DNA from: Fodinibacter sp963707895
GTDB taxonomy: Bacteria > Actinomycetota > Actinomycetes > Actinomycetales > Dermatophilaceae
Assembly (NCBI GenBank): GCA_963707895.1
Contig: CAVPRS010000004.1
Span: forward strand, 41,809 to 105,808
DNA: 64,000 bases
Direction of reading: 5' to 3'
Shown here: positions 1-10,839 of the stretch, one piece after another
Layout: each line of letters starts with the position of its first letter
Position numbering within the stretch: the stretch's first letter is position 1
Notes under the pieces: generated by a model
Told to the model about the DNA's origin: nothing
Databases searched by the model: none
The model's input: only the letters and a program-made list of their open reading frames with translations
Program-made: the position numbers and the translations under genes

Positions 1-493
1 TGAACCCGCCGTCGCCCGGGGGGTTGTGCGACGGGGTGACCACGATGCCGTCGGCGAGACCGATGTTGGCCGGCATCCCGTCGACACCGGTGATCTTGCC
101 CCGGTTGGCCGTGAGGATCGCGTGGGACACCGCCGGCGTCGGGGTGTAGCGGTCGGCCGAGTCGACGAGCACGGTGACGTCGTTGGCGACGAGCACCTCG
201 AGCGCGGTGGCCCAGGCCGGCTCCGACAGCCCGTGCGTGTCGCGGCCGATGAACAACGGCCCGTCGAAGCCCTGCTCGCGCCGGTACTCGCAGATCGCCT
301 GGGTGGTGGCCAGGATGTGCGTCTCGTTGAACGACGTCCTCAGGCTCGAGCCCCGGTGGCCCGAGGTGCCGAAGGCGACCTGCTCGTCGACGTTCTCGGG
401 GTCGGGCTGGCGCGTGTAGTACGCGGTCACCAGCGCGGCGACATCGACGAGGTCCGACGGTTGGGCGAGCTGGCCGGCGCGTGGTGCGTTCAT
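1..493 (-). CDS. pgm: Phosphoglucomutase (alpha-D-glucose-specific), N-terminal part, cut by window start
   Basis: Interconverts glucose-1-phosphate and glucose-6-phosphate, linking glycogen turnover to central metabolism in the cytosol. Translating the minus strand from the ATG at 491-493 gives about 164 residues with the family signature VAFGTSGHRGSS near residue 41 and the active-site serine loop TPSHNPPGDGG at the window edge. The rest of the protein lies outside the window. It begins 33 bp downstream of the glgB stop on the same strand, so it is probably the last gene seen of the glgE-treS-mak-glgB operon. It would use the glucose-1-phosphate released by GlgP, which is encoded divergently. 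The family call is firm; only the C-terminal domains cannot be checked. Confidence 0.93.
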   Translation of the reverse strand, partial: MNAPRAGQLAQPSDLVDVAALVTAYYTRQPDPENVDEQVAFGTSGHRGSSLRTSFNETHILATTQAICEYRREQGFDGPLFIGRDTHGLSEPAWATALEVLVANDVTVLVDSADRYTPTPAVSHAILTANRGKITGVDGMPANIGLADGIVVTPSHNPPGDGGF

Positions 494-526
494 GCTCCGA
501 TCCTGTCAGACCCACCGGCGGCGTGG

Positions 527-2719
527 TCAGCTCGCGGGGGCGAGGTACAGCGTGGCGAGCGCCGCGACCCGCACGGTCACGGAGTACGGCTGGTCGTGCC
601 ACGGCGACGCCTCGGCCTCGAGCACCGACCCGGCCTGGCTCGGGGTACTGGCCTCGTCGAACCCGCTGGTGTCGAGCACGACCTCCCAGCGTCCCGGACG
701 TGGCACGCCGACGCGCACCCAGGCCTTGTCGTCGCCGCTGTAGTTGACGACCGTGGCGACCACGTCACCCTGCTGGTCGGCCTGCGCGAACCGCAGGTAG
801 GACAGCAGGTTGCCGGTGTTGTCGTCGGCGTCGAGCCAGCGGAACCCGGCGGGCTGCGAGTCGAGCTGCCACATCGCGGGGTGCTCGCGGTAGACCCGGT
901 TGAGCTCCTTGACCAGGGCGTGCACCCGGTAGTGCGCGGCGTGGTCGAGCAGCCACCAGTCGAGCGAGCGCCCGTCGGCCCACTCGCCCGGCTGGGCGAA
1001 CTCGCTGCCCATGAAGAGCAGCTGCTTGCCGGGGTGGCTCCACATGTAGGCGAGGAAGGCCCGCACGGTGGCGAGCTGGTCGTGACGTGACCCGGGCACC
1101 TTGGTGAGCAGCGAGCCCTTGCCGTGCACGACCTCGTCGTGGCTGATCGGCAGCAGGTAGTTCTCGCTGAACGCGTACATGAGCGAGAAGGTCAGCAGGT
1201 TGTGGTGGTACTGCCGGTGGATCGGCTCCTCCTTGAGGTAGCGCAGGGTGTCGTTCATCCACCCCATGTTCCACTTCAGGCCGAAGCCGAGGCCACCGCT
1301 CGAGGTCGCCTTGGTGACGCCGGGCCACGAGGTCGACTCCTCGGCGATCGTCACGATGCCGGGTACCAGCTTGTAGGAGGTCGCGTTGGCCTCCTGGAGC
1401 AGGCCGATCGCCTCGAGGTGCTCGCGTCCGCCGTGCACGTTGGGGATCCACTCGCCGTCCTTGCGCGAGTAGTCGAGGTAGAGCATCGACGCGACGGCGT
1501 CGACCCGCAGCCCGTCGATGTGGAACTCCTGCAGCCAGTAGATGGCGTTGGCGACGAGGAAGTTGCGCACCTCGAGCCGGCCGAAGTCGAACACGTGCGT
1601 GCCCCAGTCGGGCTGGTCGCCACGGCGCGGGTCGGGGTGCTCGTAGAGCGGCAGCCCGTCGAACCGGGCCAGGGCGAAGGCGTCTCGCGGGAAGTGCCCC
1701 GGCACCCAGTCGAGGATGACGCCGATGCCGGCCTGGTGCAGCCGGTCGACGAGGTACTTGAAGTCGTCGGGGGTGCCGAAGCGCGCCGTCGGGGCGTAGT
1801 AGCCGGTGACCTGGTAGCCCCACGAGGGGCCGTAGGGGTGCTCCATCACGGGGAGCAGCTCGACGTGGGTGAAGCCGAGGTCGGAGACGTAGTTGACGAG
1901 GTGCTCGGCCAGGTCGCGGTACGACATCCCCTGCCGCCACGAGCCGAGGTGCACCTCGTAGACGCTCATCGGCCCGTCGTGCGGGTCGCGCCCGGTGCGC
2001 TCCGCCATCCACGTCGTGTCGGCCCACTCGTGGCCGGAGGCGTCGACGACCGAACCGGTGTTGGGCGGGCACTCGGTGCGCCGCGCCATCGGGTCGGCCT
2101 TGGTGCGCACGCCGTCGTCGGCGCCCCGGATCTCGTACTTGTAGATGTTGCCGACACCGACGTCGGGCACGAACAGCTCCCACACCCCGGAGGAGCCGAT
2201 CAGCCGCATCGGGTGGATGCGTCCGTCCCAGTCGTTGAAGTCGCCGATGACGCGCACGGCCTTGGCCCGAGGGGCCCACACCGCGAACGACACGCCGCGC
2301 ACGTTGCCCATCGGCCCGTCGTACTCGTGCAGCCGAGCACCCAGCACGGTCCACAGCTGCTCGTGGCGGCCCTCGTTGACCAGGTGCAGGTCGACCTCGC
2401 CGAGGGTGGGGGCGAACCGGTAGGGGTCGTCGTGGAGGTGCTCGATGCCGTCGGCCCAGGCGACGAGCAGGCGGTAGTCCATCGTGCGGGTCGCGTCGGT
2501 GCGCACGGCGGTCCACACGCCCTCGGCCTCGTGGGCGAGCTCGAGCTCCTCGCCGTCCTCGAACCGCACCCGCACCGACTGGGCGAGCGGCTTGAGCACG
2601 CGAAGCCTCAGGCCGCCGGGCTCGAGGTGCTGCCCGAGGAGGTCGTGCGGCTGCTGGTGGCGTCCCTGGACGAGGGCGGTGATCGCGCCGCCGACCTCGG
2701 GGGTGGGCGTGGGGGTCAC
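527..2719 (-). CDS. glgB: 1,4-alpha-glucan branching enzyme
   Basis: Cuts alpha-1,4 glucan chains and rejoins them as alpha-1,6 branches; in the GlgE pathway it alternates with GlgE to build branched glucan. The protein is 730 residues, the usual length. It has an N-terminal CBM48/beta-sandwich region followed by a GH13_9 barrel with GLRVDAVAS (nucleophile Asp at about 407), IAEES (acid/base Glu at about 460) and SHDEVVHGKGS. The GTG start at 2717-2719 is chosen because AAGGAG precedes it and because it overlaps the maltokinase stop by 4 bp (GTGA), implying translational coupling. The frame stays open further upstream, but that stretch lies inside the maltokinase gene and is not GlgB-like. 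Confidence 0.96.
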   Translation of the reverse strand: MTPTPTPEVGGAITALVQGRHQQPHDLLGQHLEPGGLRLRVLKPLAQSVRVRFEDGEELELAHEAEGVWTAVRTDATRTMDYRLLVAWADGIEHLHDDPYRFAPTLGEVDLHLVNEGRHEQLWTVLGARLHEYDGPMGNVRGVSFAVWAPRAKAVRVIGDFNDWDGRIHPMRLIGSSGVWELFVPDVGVGNIYKYEIRGADDGVRTKADPMARRTECPPNTGSVVDASGHEWADTTWMAERTGRDPHDGPMSVYEVHLGSWRQGMSYRDLAEHLVNYVSDLGFTHVELLPVMEHPYGPSWGYQVTGYYAPTARFGTPDDFKYLVDRLHQAGIGVILDWVPGHFPRDAFALARFDGLPLYEHPDPRRGDQPDWGTHVFDFGRLEVRNFLVANAIYWLQEFHIDGLRVDAVASMLYLDYSRKDGEWIPNVHGGREHLEAIGLLQEANATSYKLVPGIVTIAEESTSWPGVTKATSSGGLGFGLKWNMGWMNDTLRYLKEEPIHRQYHHNLLTFSLMYAFSENYLLPISHDEVVHGKGSLLTKVPGSRHDQLATVRAFLAYMWSHPGKQLLFMGSEFAQPGEWADGRSLDWWLLDHAAHYRVHALVKELNRVYREHPAMWQLDSQPAGFRWLDADDNTGNLLSYLRFAQADQQGDVVATVVNYSGDDKAWVRVGVPRPGRWEVVLDTSGFDEASTPSQAGSVLEAEASPWHDQPYSVTVRVAALATLYLAPAS

Positions 2720-4165
2720 GACGGGTCTCCTTGCGTGGTGGGGTGCTGCGCGAAGTAGGAGGTCAGGCGGCGGACGGCACCGAGCGGGATGCCGACCCAG
2801 CCGGGTCGGTTGCGGGCCTCGTAGACCACCTCGTACATCGCCTTGTCCAGCTCGAAGGCCGCGAGCAGGGCGCCCAGCGAGCGGGGGTCCTCCCCGGCCC
2901 GGGCCGCGTAGCCGTCGAGGAAGGCCTGCTGCGCGGAGGTGACCCACTCGCGGGCGGGCACGCCGTCGGCCTGCTCCCGGGTCCCCCCCACGTAGTCGAA
3001 GCTGCGCAGCATCCCGGCGACGTCGCGCACCCACTGGTCGGGCACCGACCGCTCGGACAGCGGCCGGAGCGGCTCGCCCTCGAAGTCGAGGAGGACCCAG
3101 CCGCGCTCGGGGGAGTGCAGCACCTGACCGAGGTGGTAGTCCCCGTGGATGCGCTGGAGGTCGGGCCAGCGGGAGTCGGTGGCGGCGCTCAGCACGGCCT
3201 CGAACGGCCCGCGCACCTCCTCGAGCTCGGGCGCCTCGGCCACCGCGGCCTCGAACCGGGCCCGCATCTCGGTGACGATCGTCTCGGCCTGCTCGTGGCT
3301 CGTGGGCTCGGTGCCGAGCACCTCGGCCAGGGTGCGGTGCACCTCGGCGGTCGCCTCCCCGAGCGCGCGGGCCGGCGCCGCGAAGTCGGTGCCCGCCTCG
3401 GCGGCGTGCAGCGCGACCCGCCAGGCGTCCTCGACGCCCGGCAGGAACTCCTGGGCGAAGGCCAGGTGCCCGGATGCCGGCTGGTCGCCCTCGGTGCCCG
3501 GGTGCGGCCAGCGCCCCGTCACCGACCCCACGACGGCGGGGACCCGCTGCGAGCCGGCGTCGACCAGTGCGCCCTGCAGGACGACGTCGGGGTTCTCGCC
3601 CGGCGAGAGCATCCGGAAGACCTTGACGATGAGCGGGGTGTGGTGGCCGTCGGGGAGGTCGCAGTCGAGGATGACGGACGTGTTGGACTGCTCGCCGGAG
3701 AGCACCCGGGACGTGCGCACGTGCACCTCGGTGCCCCAGCTGGGTTGCGGCACACCGGCGACCGACTCCTCGACGGCGTCGGACACCTTCGACGACGCGG
3801 CCGGCACCCGCCCCTGCACCAGCTCGAGCAGCTGCGCGGCGTAGACCGGGTCGTGGGGGCCGTCGTAGACCCAGCGGCGACCGAGCACCGAGTGCTCCAT
3901 CGTGCCGACGAGGGCGTGGTCGGCGCTGCCGAGCGGCTCTCCGCGGTAGGTGAGCGGCACCTGGTAGACGACCGGCTCCGCGCCGGCCTCGTCGGCCAGG
4001 ATGAGCGTCTCGACGCCCACCTCGCCCTCCGGGTCGTCGAGCCGCCAGCTGAAGAGGCGGCGCAGCCTGGGCTGCTGCCCCTTCGCGGCGTACCAGCGCT
4101 GCTCGCCCATCCAGCCCTCGACGAGCTCGATCTTGCTCGGGCTGAGGGACGCGGCGGTGTGGATC

Positions 4166-4173
<8 letters not shown>
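2716..4173 (-). CDS. mak: Maltokinase (maltose-1-phosphate forming)
   Basis: Phosphorylates maltose with ATP to maltose-1-phosphate, the donor for GlgE. About 485 residues. The N-terminal cap carries EGWMGEQRWYAAKG, typical of Pep2/Mak. The C-lobe has the aminoglycoside-phosphotransferase-like catalytic motif HGDYHLGQVL and the metal-binding LLDFEGEP. The start is uncertain: a TTG at 4171-4173 has GAGGTGAGG just upstream and overlaps the treS stop by 8 bp, while a GTG at 4180-4182 in the same frame has no clear ribosome-binding site. Mak and TreS are separate here, whereas some actinobacteria fuse them. Order treS-mak-glgB with overlaps on both sides indicates one coupled message. Confidence 0.93.
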
Positions 4174-5913
<1,740 letters not shown>

Positions 5914-5917
<4 letters not shown>

Positions 5918-7941
5918 CAGGGCCTCCTCACCGCGACGACGTGCACGGGTTCGACTTCGGGCCCCAACCTGACGTAGTTGTCGCGCTGCCAGGTCCAGCG
6001 CTCGTCCGTGACCACGTCGTGCGCCTCGAAGGTGTCGGCCGGGTCGAGGCCCAGCGCGCCCATGTCGAGCCGCAGCGTGGTGGCGCGGGTGGAGTGCGGG
6101 TCGAGGTTGGCGACGACGACCACGACGTCCTGCGTGCCGTCGGGAAGCCGTCGCCGCTTGGAGAAGGCGAGGAAGTTCTCGTCGTCGACGTGGTGGAAGT
6201 GGATGTCGCGCAGCCGGTGCAGTGCCGGGTGCGCCCGGCGCACGTCGTTGATCATCGTGAGGTACCCGGACAGGGAGCGCCCCGCCTTGCTGCCGCCCGG
6301 CTCGTAGTCGGCCCAGTGGCGGTCCTTGTACTGGTACTTCTCGTTGTCGATCTGTTCCTCGGCGCCGGGCCGGGCCACGTGCTCCATCAGCTCGTAGCCG
6401 GCATAGATGCCGTAGGTCGGCACGAGGGTGGCAGCGAGCACGGCCCGCAGCTTCCAGGCCGCCGGGCCGCCGAACTGCATGTAGGGCGTGAGGATGTCGT
6501 GCGTCGTCGGCCAGAAGGCCGGACGCATGTAGGCGGCGGCCTCGCCCGAGAGCTCGGTGACGTACTCGCGCAGGTCGGCGGCGCTGTTGCGCCACGCGTA
6601 GTAGGTGTAGCTCTGCTGGAAGCCGACCTTGCCCAGGGTGTGCATCATCGCCGGCTTGGTGAAGGCCTCGGCCAGCCAGATGACCTCGGGGTGGTCCTTC
6701 GCGACGTCGGCGATGAGCCACTGCCAGAACTCGACCGGCTTGGTGTGCGGGTTGTCGACCCGGAACAGGGTCACGCCGTGGTCGATCCACACCTGCACGA
6801 CGCGGCGCACCTCGGCGTAGATGCCGGCCGGGTCGTTGTCGAAGTTGAGCGGGTAGATGTCCTGGTACTTCTTCGGGGGGTTCTCGGCGTACGCGATGGT
6901 GCCGTCGGCGCGGGTGGTGAACCACTCGGGGTGGGTCTTGACCCAGGGGTGGTCGGGGGAGCACTGCAGGGCGAGGTCCATGGCCACCTCCATCCCGAGC
7001 CGGCGGGACTCGGCGACGAAGGCGTCGAAGTCCTCGAAGGTGCCCAGGTCGGGGTGGATGGCGTCGTGCCCGCCGTCGACCGAGCCGATGGCGTAGGGAC
7101 TGCCGGGGTCCTCGGGGCGGGCGTCGAGGGTGTTGTTGGGGCCCTTCTTGGCCGCCTGGCCGATCGGGTGCACCGGGGTCAGGTAGACCACGTCGAAGCC
7201 CATCGCGGCGATGGCGGGCAGGCGCTTCGCGGCCGTGCGGAGCGTGCCCGTGGTCCAGCGGTGCTCCTTCTCGTCGTAGGTGGCGCCCTCGCTGCGCGGG
7301 AAGATCTCGTACCAGGCACCCGAGAGGGCCAGCTCGCGCTCGACCAGCAGGGGGAGCTCGGTCGACGGGGTCACCTCGTCGCGCAGCGGGCGCGCAGCGA
7401 GCTCCTCCTCGACCGAGGGGTCGGTGCCTGCCTTGAGCCGCACGGCCGGGGGGCGGGCGGTGTCGCGCAGGCCGAGGATGGCGTCGGCCAGCACGGCCTG
7501 CTGCTTCGCGGTGCGGGGGACCTCGTCGCGGGCCCGCTCGAGCACGAGGGCGCCCTCCTCGAGCATCAGCTCGGTGTCGACGTCGGCCTGCACCTTGATC
7601 GTGGCGTCGTGCTCCCAGGTGCCGTAGGGGTCGGACCAGCCCTCGACCCGGTACGACCACCACCCGGGGGAGCCGGCCGACACCCGTGCGACCCAGGTGT
7701 TCAGGCCGGGGTTGGTGCACGTCATCGGCTGCACGTGCTCGGCACCCGTGGGGTCGGTGAGGACGACGGAGGCGTTGACCGCGTCGTGGCCCTCGCGGAA
7801 GACGGTGGCCGTGACGGCGAACTCCTCGTCGACCACGGACTTGGCCGGTCGGGCGCCGGCGTCGACGCACGGTCTGACGTCGAGGACGGGGATGCGGCCG
7901 ATCGGATGCTGGGGGGCACGGGTGCGAGGGGCTGCGGTCAC
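5914..7941 (-). CDS. glgE: Alpha-1,4-glucan:maltose-1-phosphate maltosyltransferase
   Basis: Transfers maltosyl units from maltose-1-phosphate to the non-reducing end of alpha-1,4-glucan. 675 residues, GH13_3. The beta-sandwich N-terminal domain (about 1-200) is followed by the barrel with FRVDNPHTKPVEFW (nucleophile Asp about 396) and WLAEAFTKPAMM (Glu about 425); the 29-residue spacing matches characterised Streptomyces GlgE. First gene of the operon. The GTG at 7939-7941 has no Shine-Dalgarno, but a TAGGTT hexamer lies 6 nt upstream (7948-7953, minus strand), so the mRNA is probably leaderless. The divergent gene is glgP; the shared 133-bp spacer holds a candidate sugar-repressor site. Confidence 0.96.
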
Positions 7942-8074
7942 GCGTCGAACCTACCGGGCACCACGGGCGCCCGACACGTGGCACGGCATCCCGGATCTCG
8001 GCCTGCAAGATCACGACAAGCCCGTGAAAGGACGTGATGAAAGCGTTTAGCCCGTTGGCCTACGATGTCCCCTC
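7942..8074. promoter_or_regulatory. Divergent glgE/glgP promoter region with cre/LacI-like operator
   Basis: Spacer between the glgE operon (minus) and glgP (plus). A -10-like TAGGTT (minus, 7948-7953) lies 6 nt before the glgE GTG, and TACGAT (plus, 8061-8066) lies 8 nt before the glgP GTG. At 8037-8052 the sequence ATGAAAGCGTTTAGCC has the central CG and a well-conserved left half of the cre/LacI-family operator consensus (TGNAARCGNWWWCA); the right half is degraded. At 8003-8009 CTGCAAG is the reverse of CTTGCAG, a motif I recall from Streptomyces maltose/amylase promoters. Repression by a MalR/LacI-type protein of both directions is an inference. Confidence 0.5.
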
Positions 8075-10657
8075 GTGAAGGCCATCCGCCGCTTCAGCGT
8101 GCGCCCCGTGCTCCCTGCCCGCATCGCCTCCCTCGGCGACCTCGCGATGAACCTGAGGTGGAGCTGGCACCCGCCGCTGCGCGACCTCTTCGAGTCCATC
8201 GACCCGGCCCGCTGGGCCACGGTCGGGGGGGACCCGGTCGCGATGCTCTCGGCGGTCGAGCCCGACGAGCTCGAGCGGCTTTCGGCCGACCCGGCCTTCG
8301 TCGAGCGGGTCGACGCCGCCAAGGAGGCCCTCGACCGCTACCTCGGCGAGGACCGCTGGTACCAGCAGTGGGGCCGCGAGCAGGCCGAGGGCGTGCCGTC
8401 TGCGATCGCCTACTTCAGTGCCGAGTTCGGCATCACCGCGGCGCTGCCGCAGTACTCCGGCGGTCTGGGCATCCTCGCCGGCGACCACCTCAAGGCGGCC
8501 TCCGACATCGGGGTGCCGATCGTGGGCGTCGGCCTGTTCTACAAGACCGGTTACTTCCGCCAGAGCCTGAACCGTGACGGCTGGCAGCAGGAGGACTACC
8601 CGGTGCTCGACCCCGACGGGCTGCCGCTGTCGCTGCTGCGCGAGGACGACGGCACGCCGGCCCGCGTCACCATCGACCTGCCCGGTGGCCGCGAGCTGTA
8701 CGCCCACGTGTGGCGTGCCCAGGTGGGCCGCGTGCCGCTGCTCCTGCTCGACTCGGACGTGCACGGCAACGACGAGGCCGGCCGCAGCGTCACCGAGCGC
8801 CTCTACGGCGGCACCGGCGAGCTGCGCCTGCAGCAGGAGATGCTGCTCGGCATGGGCGGCGTGCGCGCGCTGCGGCACTGGTCGCGCCTCACCGGTGCGC
8901 CCGTCCCCGACGTCTACCACGCCAACGAGGGCCACGCGGGCTTCCTCGGCGTCGAGCGGATCAGCGAGCTCGTGCGCGCCGAGAAGATGACCTTCGACGA
9001 GGCGCTCGAGGCCGTGCGTGGCGCCACCGTCTTCACGACGCACACCCCGGTGCCCGCCGGCATCGACCGCTTCGACGCCTCGCTCATCGAGCTCTACTTC
9101 GGCGGTGCGCGGGCCCTCGAGGGCGTGCCCGTCGAGCGGCTGCTGCAGCTCGGCGCCGAGACCTACGAGGGTGGCTCGGCCGGCATGTTCAACATGGCCG
9201 TCATGGGCCTGCGCCTCGCCCAGCGCGCCAACGGCGTCTCCCAGCTGCACGGTGTCGTCAGCCGCGAGATGTTCGACGGACTGTGGCCGGGCTTCGACGA
9301 CGCGGAGGTGCCGATCACCTCGATCACCAACGGCGTGCACGGCCCCACCTGGGTCGACCGCAAGGTGTTCGAGCTGGCCCGCACCCACGCCGACGTGCAC
9401 GAGCTCGACACCCAGGAGTCGTGGGAGGCCTTCGCCACGGTTCCCCGGGATGCCGTGTGGGCCACCAAGCGCGAGCTGCGCGCGCAGCTCGTCGAGGAGG
9501 CCCGGCGCCGCACCCGCCAGTCGTGGCTCGAGCGCGGTGCCTCGCCGGCCGAGCTCGGCTGGACCGACGAGATCCTCGACCCGGACGTGCTCACCATCGG
9601 CTTCGCCCGACGGGTGCCGACCTACAAGCGGCTCACCCTGATGCTGCGCGACCCCGCTCGGCTCAAGAAGCTGCTGCTGCACCCGACGCGGCCGATCCAG
9701 CTGGTCATCGCCGGCAAGTCGCACCCGGCCGACGAGACCGGCAAGCAGCTGATCCAGCAGCTCGTGAAGTTCGCCGACGACCCCGAGGTGCGTCACCGCA
9801 TCGTCTTCCTGCCGAACTACGACATCGCGATGGCCCTGCACCTCTACCCGGGCTGCGACGTGTGGCTGAACAACCCGTTGCGCCCGTTCGAGGCGTGCGG
9901 CACCTCGGGCATGAAGGCCGCCCTCAACGGCGCGCTCAACCTGTCGATCCTCGACGGCTGGTGGGACGAGTGGTTCGACGGCAAGAACGGCTGGGCGATC
10001 CCGACCGCCGACGGCGTCGAGGACCCCGAGCGGCGTGACGACATCGAGGCCAGCGCGCTCTACGACCTCGTCGAGCACCAGGTCGCCCCGCGGTTCTACG
10101 ACACCGACGAGAACGACCTCCCGCAGAACTGGCTGGCGATGATGCTGCACACCGTCACGACCCTCGGGCCGAAGGTCCGGGCCAGCCGGATGGTGCGCGA
10201 CTACACCGAGAAGCTCTACGTGCCGGCGGCCCGCTCGGGCTGGGCCCTGAAGGAGGGCGAGTACGCGGGTGCCCGCGACCTCGCGGCCTACAAGGCCAAG
10301 GCGCGCAGCGGGTGGGGCGAGGTGCACGTCGACCACGTCGAGTCCTCCGGTGTGGGTGACAGCCCGGAGCTCGGCGAGACGCTGCACGTGACGAGCTACG
10401 TCTCGCTCGGCGACCTCACCCCCGACGACGTCGAGGTGCAGGTCGTGCACGGCCGCACCAACCACCACGGCGACGAGCTGCACGACGTCTCGTCGGTGCC
10501 GCTGGCCCACGTCGAGTCCTACGAGCACGGTCGCCACCAGTTCTCCGGCGACCTCGTGCTGCGGTCCTCGGGAGCCTTCGGTTACACCGTGCGGGTCCTG
10601 CCGAAGCACTCCGGCCTGGCGCACCCGAGCTCGCTCGGCCTGGTCGCCAACGCCTGA
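8075..10657 (+). CDS. glgP: Alpha-glucan phosphorylase (GT35)
   Basis: Removes terminal glucose from alpha-glucan by phosphorolysis, giving glucose-1-phosphate; PLP-dependent and cytosolic. 860 residues, the form with an N-terminal DUF3417 region (NLRWSWHPPLRDLF) found in actinobacteria and archaea. The phosphorylase motifs include ACGTSGMKAALNGA, whose lysine (about residue 614) should carry PLP, followed by NLSILDGWWDEW. The start is GTG at 8075; no Shine-Dalgarno, but TACGAT 8 nt upstream suggests a leaderless transcript. Divergent from the glgE operon, so synthesis and breakdown genes share one control region. A long palindromic repeat and a convergent gene follow its 3' end. Confidence 0.95.
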   Translation: MKAIRRFSVRPVLPARIASLGDLAMNLRWSWHPPLRDLFESIDPARWATVGGDPVAMLSAVEPDELERLSADPAFVERVDAAKEALDRYLGEDRWYQQWGREQAEGVPSAIAYFSAEFGITAALPQYSGGLGILAGDHLKAASDIGVPIVGVGLFYKTGYFRQSLNRDGWQQEDYPVLDPDGLPLSLLREDDGTPARVTIDLPGGRELYAHVWRAQVGRVPLLLLDSDVHGNDEAGRSVTERLYGGTGELRLQQEMLLGMGGVRALRHWSRLTGAPVPDVYHANEGHAGFLGVERISELVRAEKMTFDEALEAVRGATVFTTHTPVPAGIDRFDASLIELYFGGARALEGVPVERLLQLGAETYEGGSAGMFNMAVMGLRLAQRANGVSQLHGVVSREMFDGLWPGFDDAEVPITSITNGVHGPTWVDRKVFELARTHADVHELDTQESWEAFATVPRDAVWATKRELRAQLVEEARRRTRQSWLERGASPAELGWTDEILDPDVLTIGFARRVPTYKRLTLMLRDPARLKKLLLHPTRPIQLVIAGKSHPADETGKQLIQQLVKFADDPEVRHRIVFLPNYDIAMALHLYPGCDVWLNNPLRPFEACGTSGMKAALNGALNLSILDGWWDEWFDGKNGWAIPTADGVEDPERRDDIEASALYDLVEHQVAPRFYDTDENDLPQNWLAMMLHTVTTLGPKVRASRMVRDYTEKLYVPAARSGWALKEGEYAGARDLAAYKAKARSGWGEVHVDHVESSGVGDSPELGETLHVTSYVSLGDLTPDDVEVQVVHGRTNHHGDELHDVSSVPLAHVESYEHGRHQFSGDLVLRSSGAFGYTVRVLPKHSGLAHPSSLGLVANA

Positions 10658-10715
10658 GCCCGCCGCCACACCGCACCGGCCGCCCGCGCCGCCCGGGGCT
10701 CACCTCTCGCGCCAC

Positions 10716-10804
10716 AACTTTCCCGCCCGGAGCGGGAACCTTCACCTTCGCACCACCACCGTTGTGGTGCGAAGGTGAAGGTTCCGGGATCGGGCGGGAA
10801 AGTT
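10716..10804 (+). repeat. Palindromic repeat family 1, copy A (complete, approx. 89 bp)
   Basis: Two arms of about 41 bp flank a 7-nt loop (CACCGTT, about 10757-10763). The left arm starts AACTTTCCCGCCCGG and the right arm ends GGGCGGGAAAGTT; they pair with only a few mismatches, around 10730-10734. The arm core is ACCTTCACCTTCGCACCAC. It lies between the convergent 3' ends of glgP and the FMN oxidase. It could form a hairpin in transcripts from either side, but other copies sit in divergent promoter regions, so it is not simply a terminator. It is the fullest of five copies in the window. Confidence 0.92.
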
Positions 10805-10839
10805 GAGGTCACGGGGCCGGGCCGGGGCGAACGTCGAGG

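Noticed and set aside
26..1090. Long plus-strand open frame at the window start
   Set aside because: Antisense to pgm and glgB; residue composition (V, G, R, E, H) is that of a reverse-complement artefact.
527..3034. An 835-residue version of GlgB
   Set aside because: The first 105 codons lie inside the maltokinase gene and are not GlgB-like; the GTG at 2719 has a Shine-Dalgarno and a 4-bp overlap.
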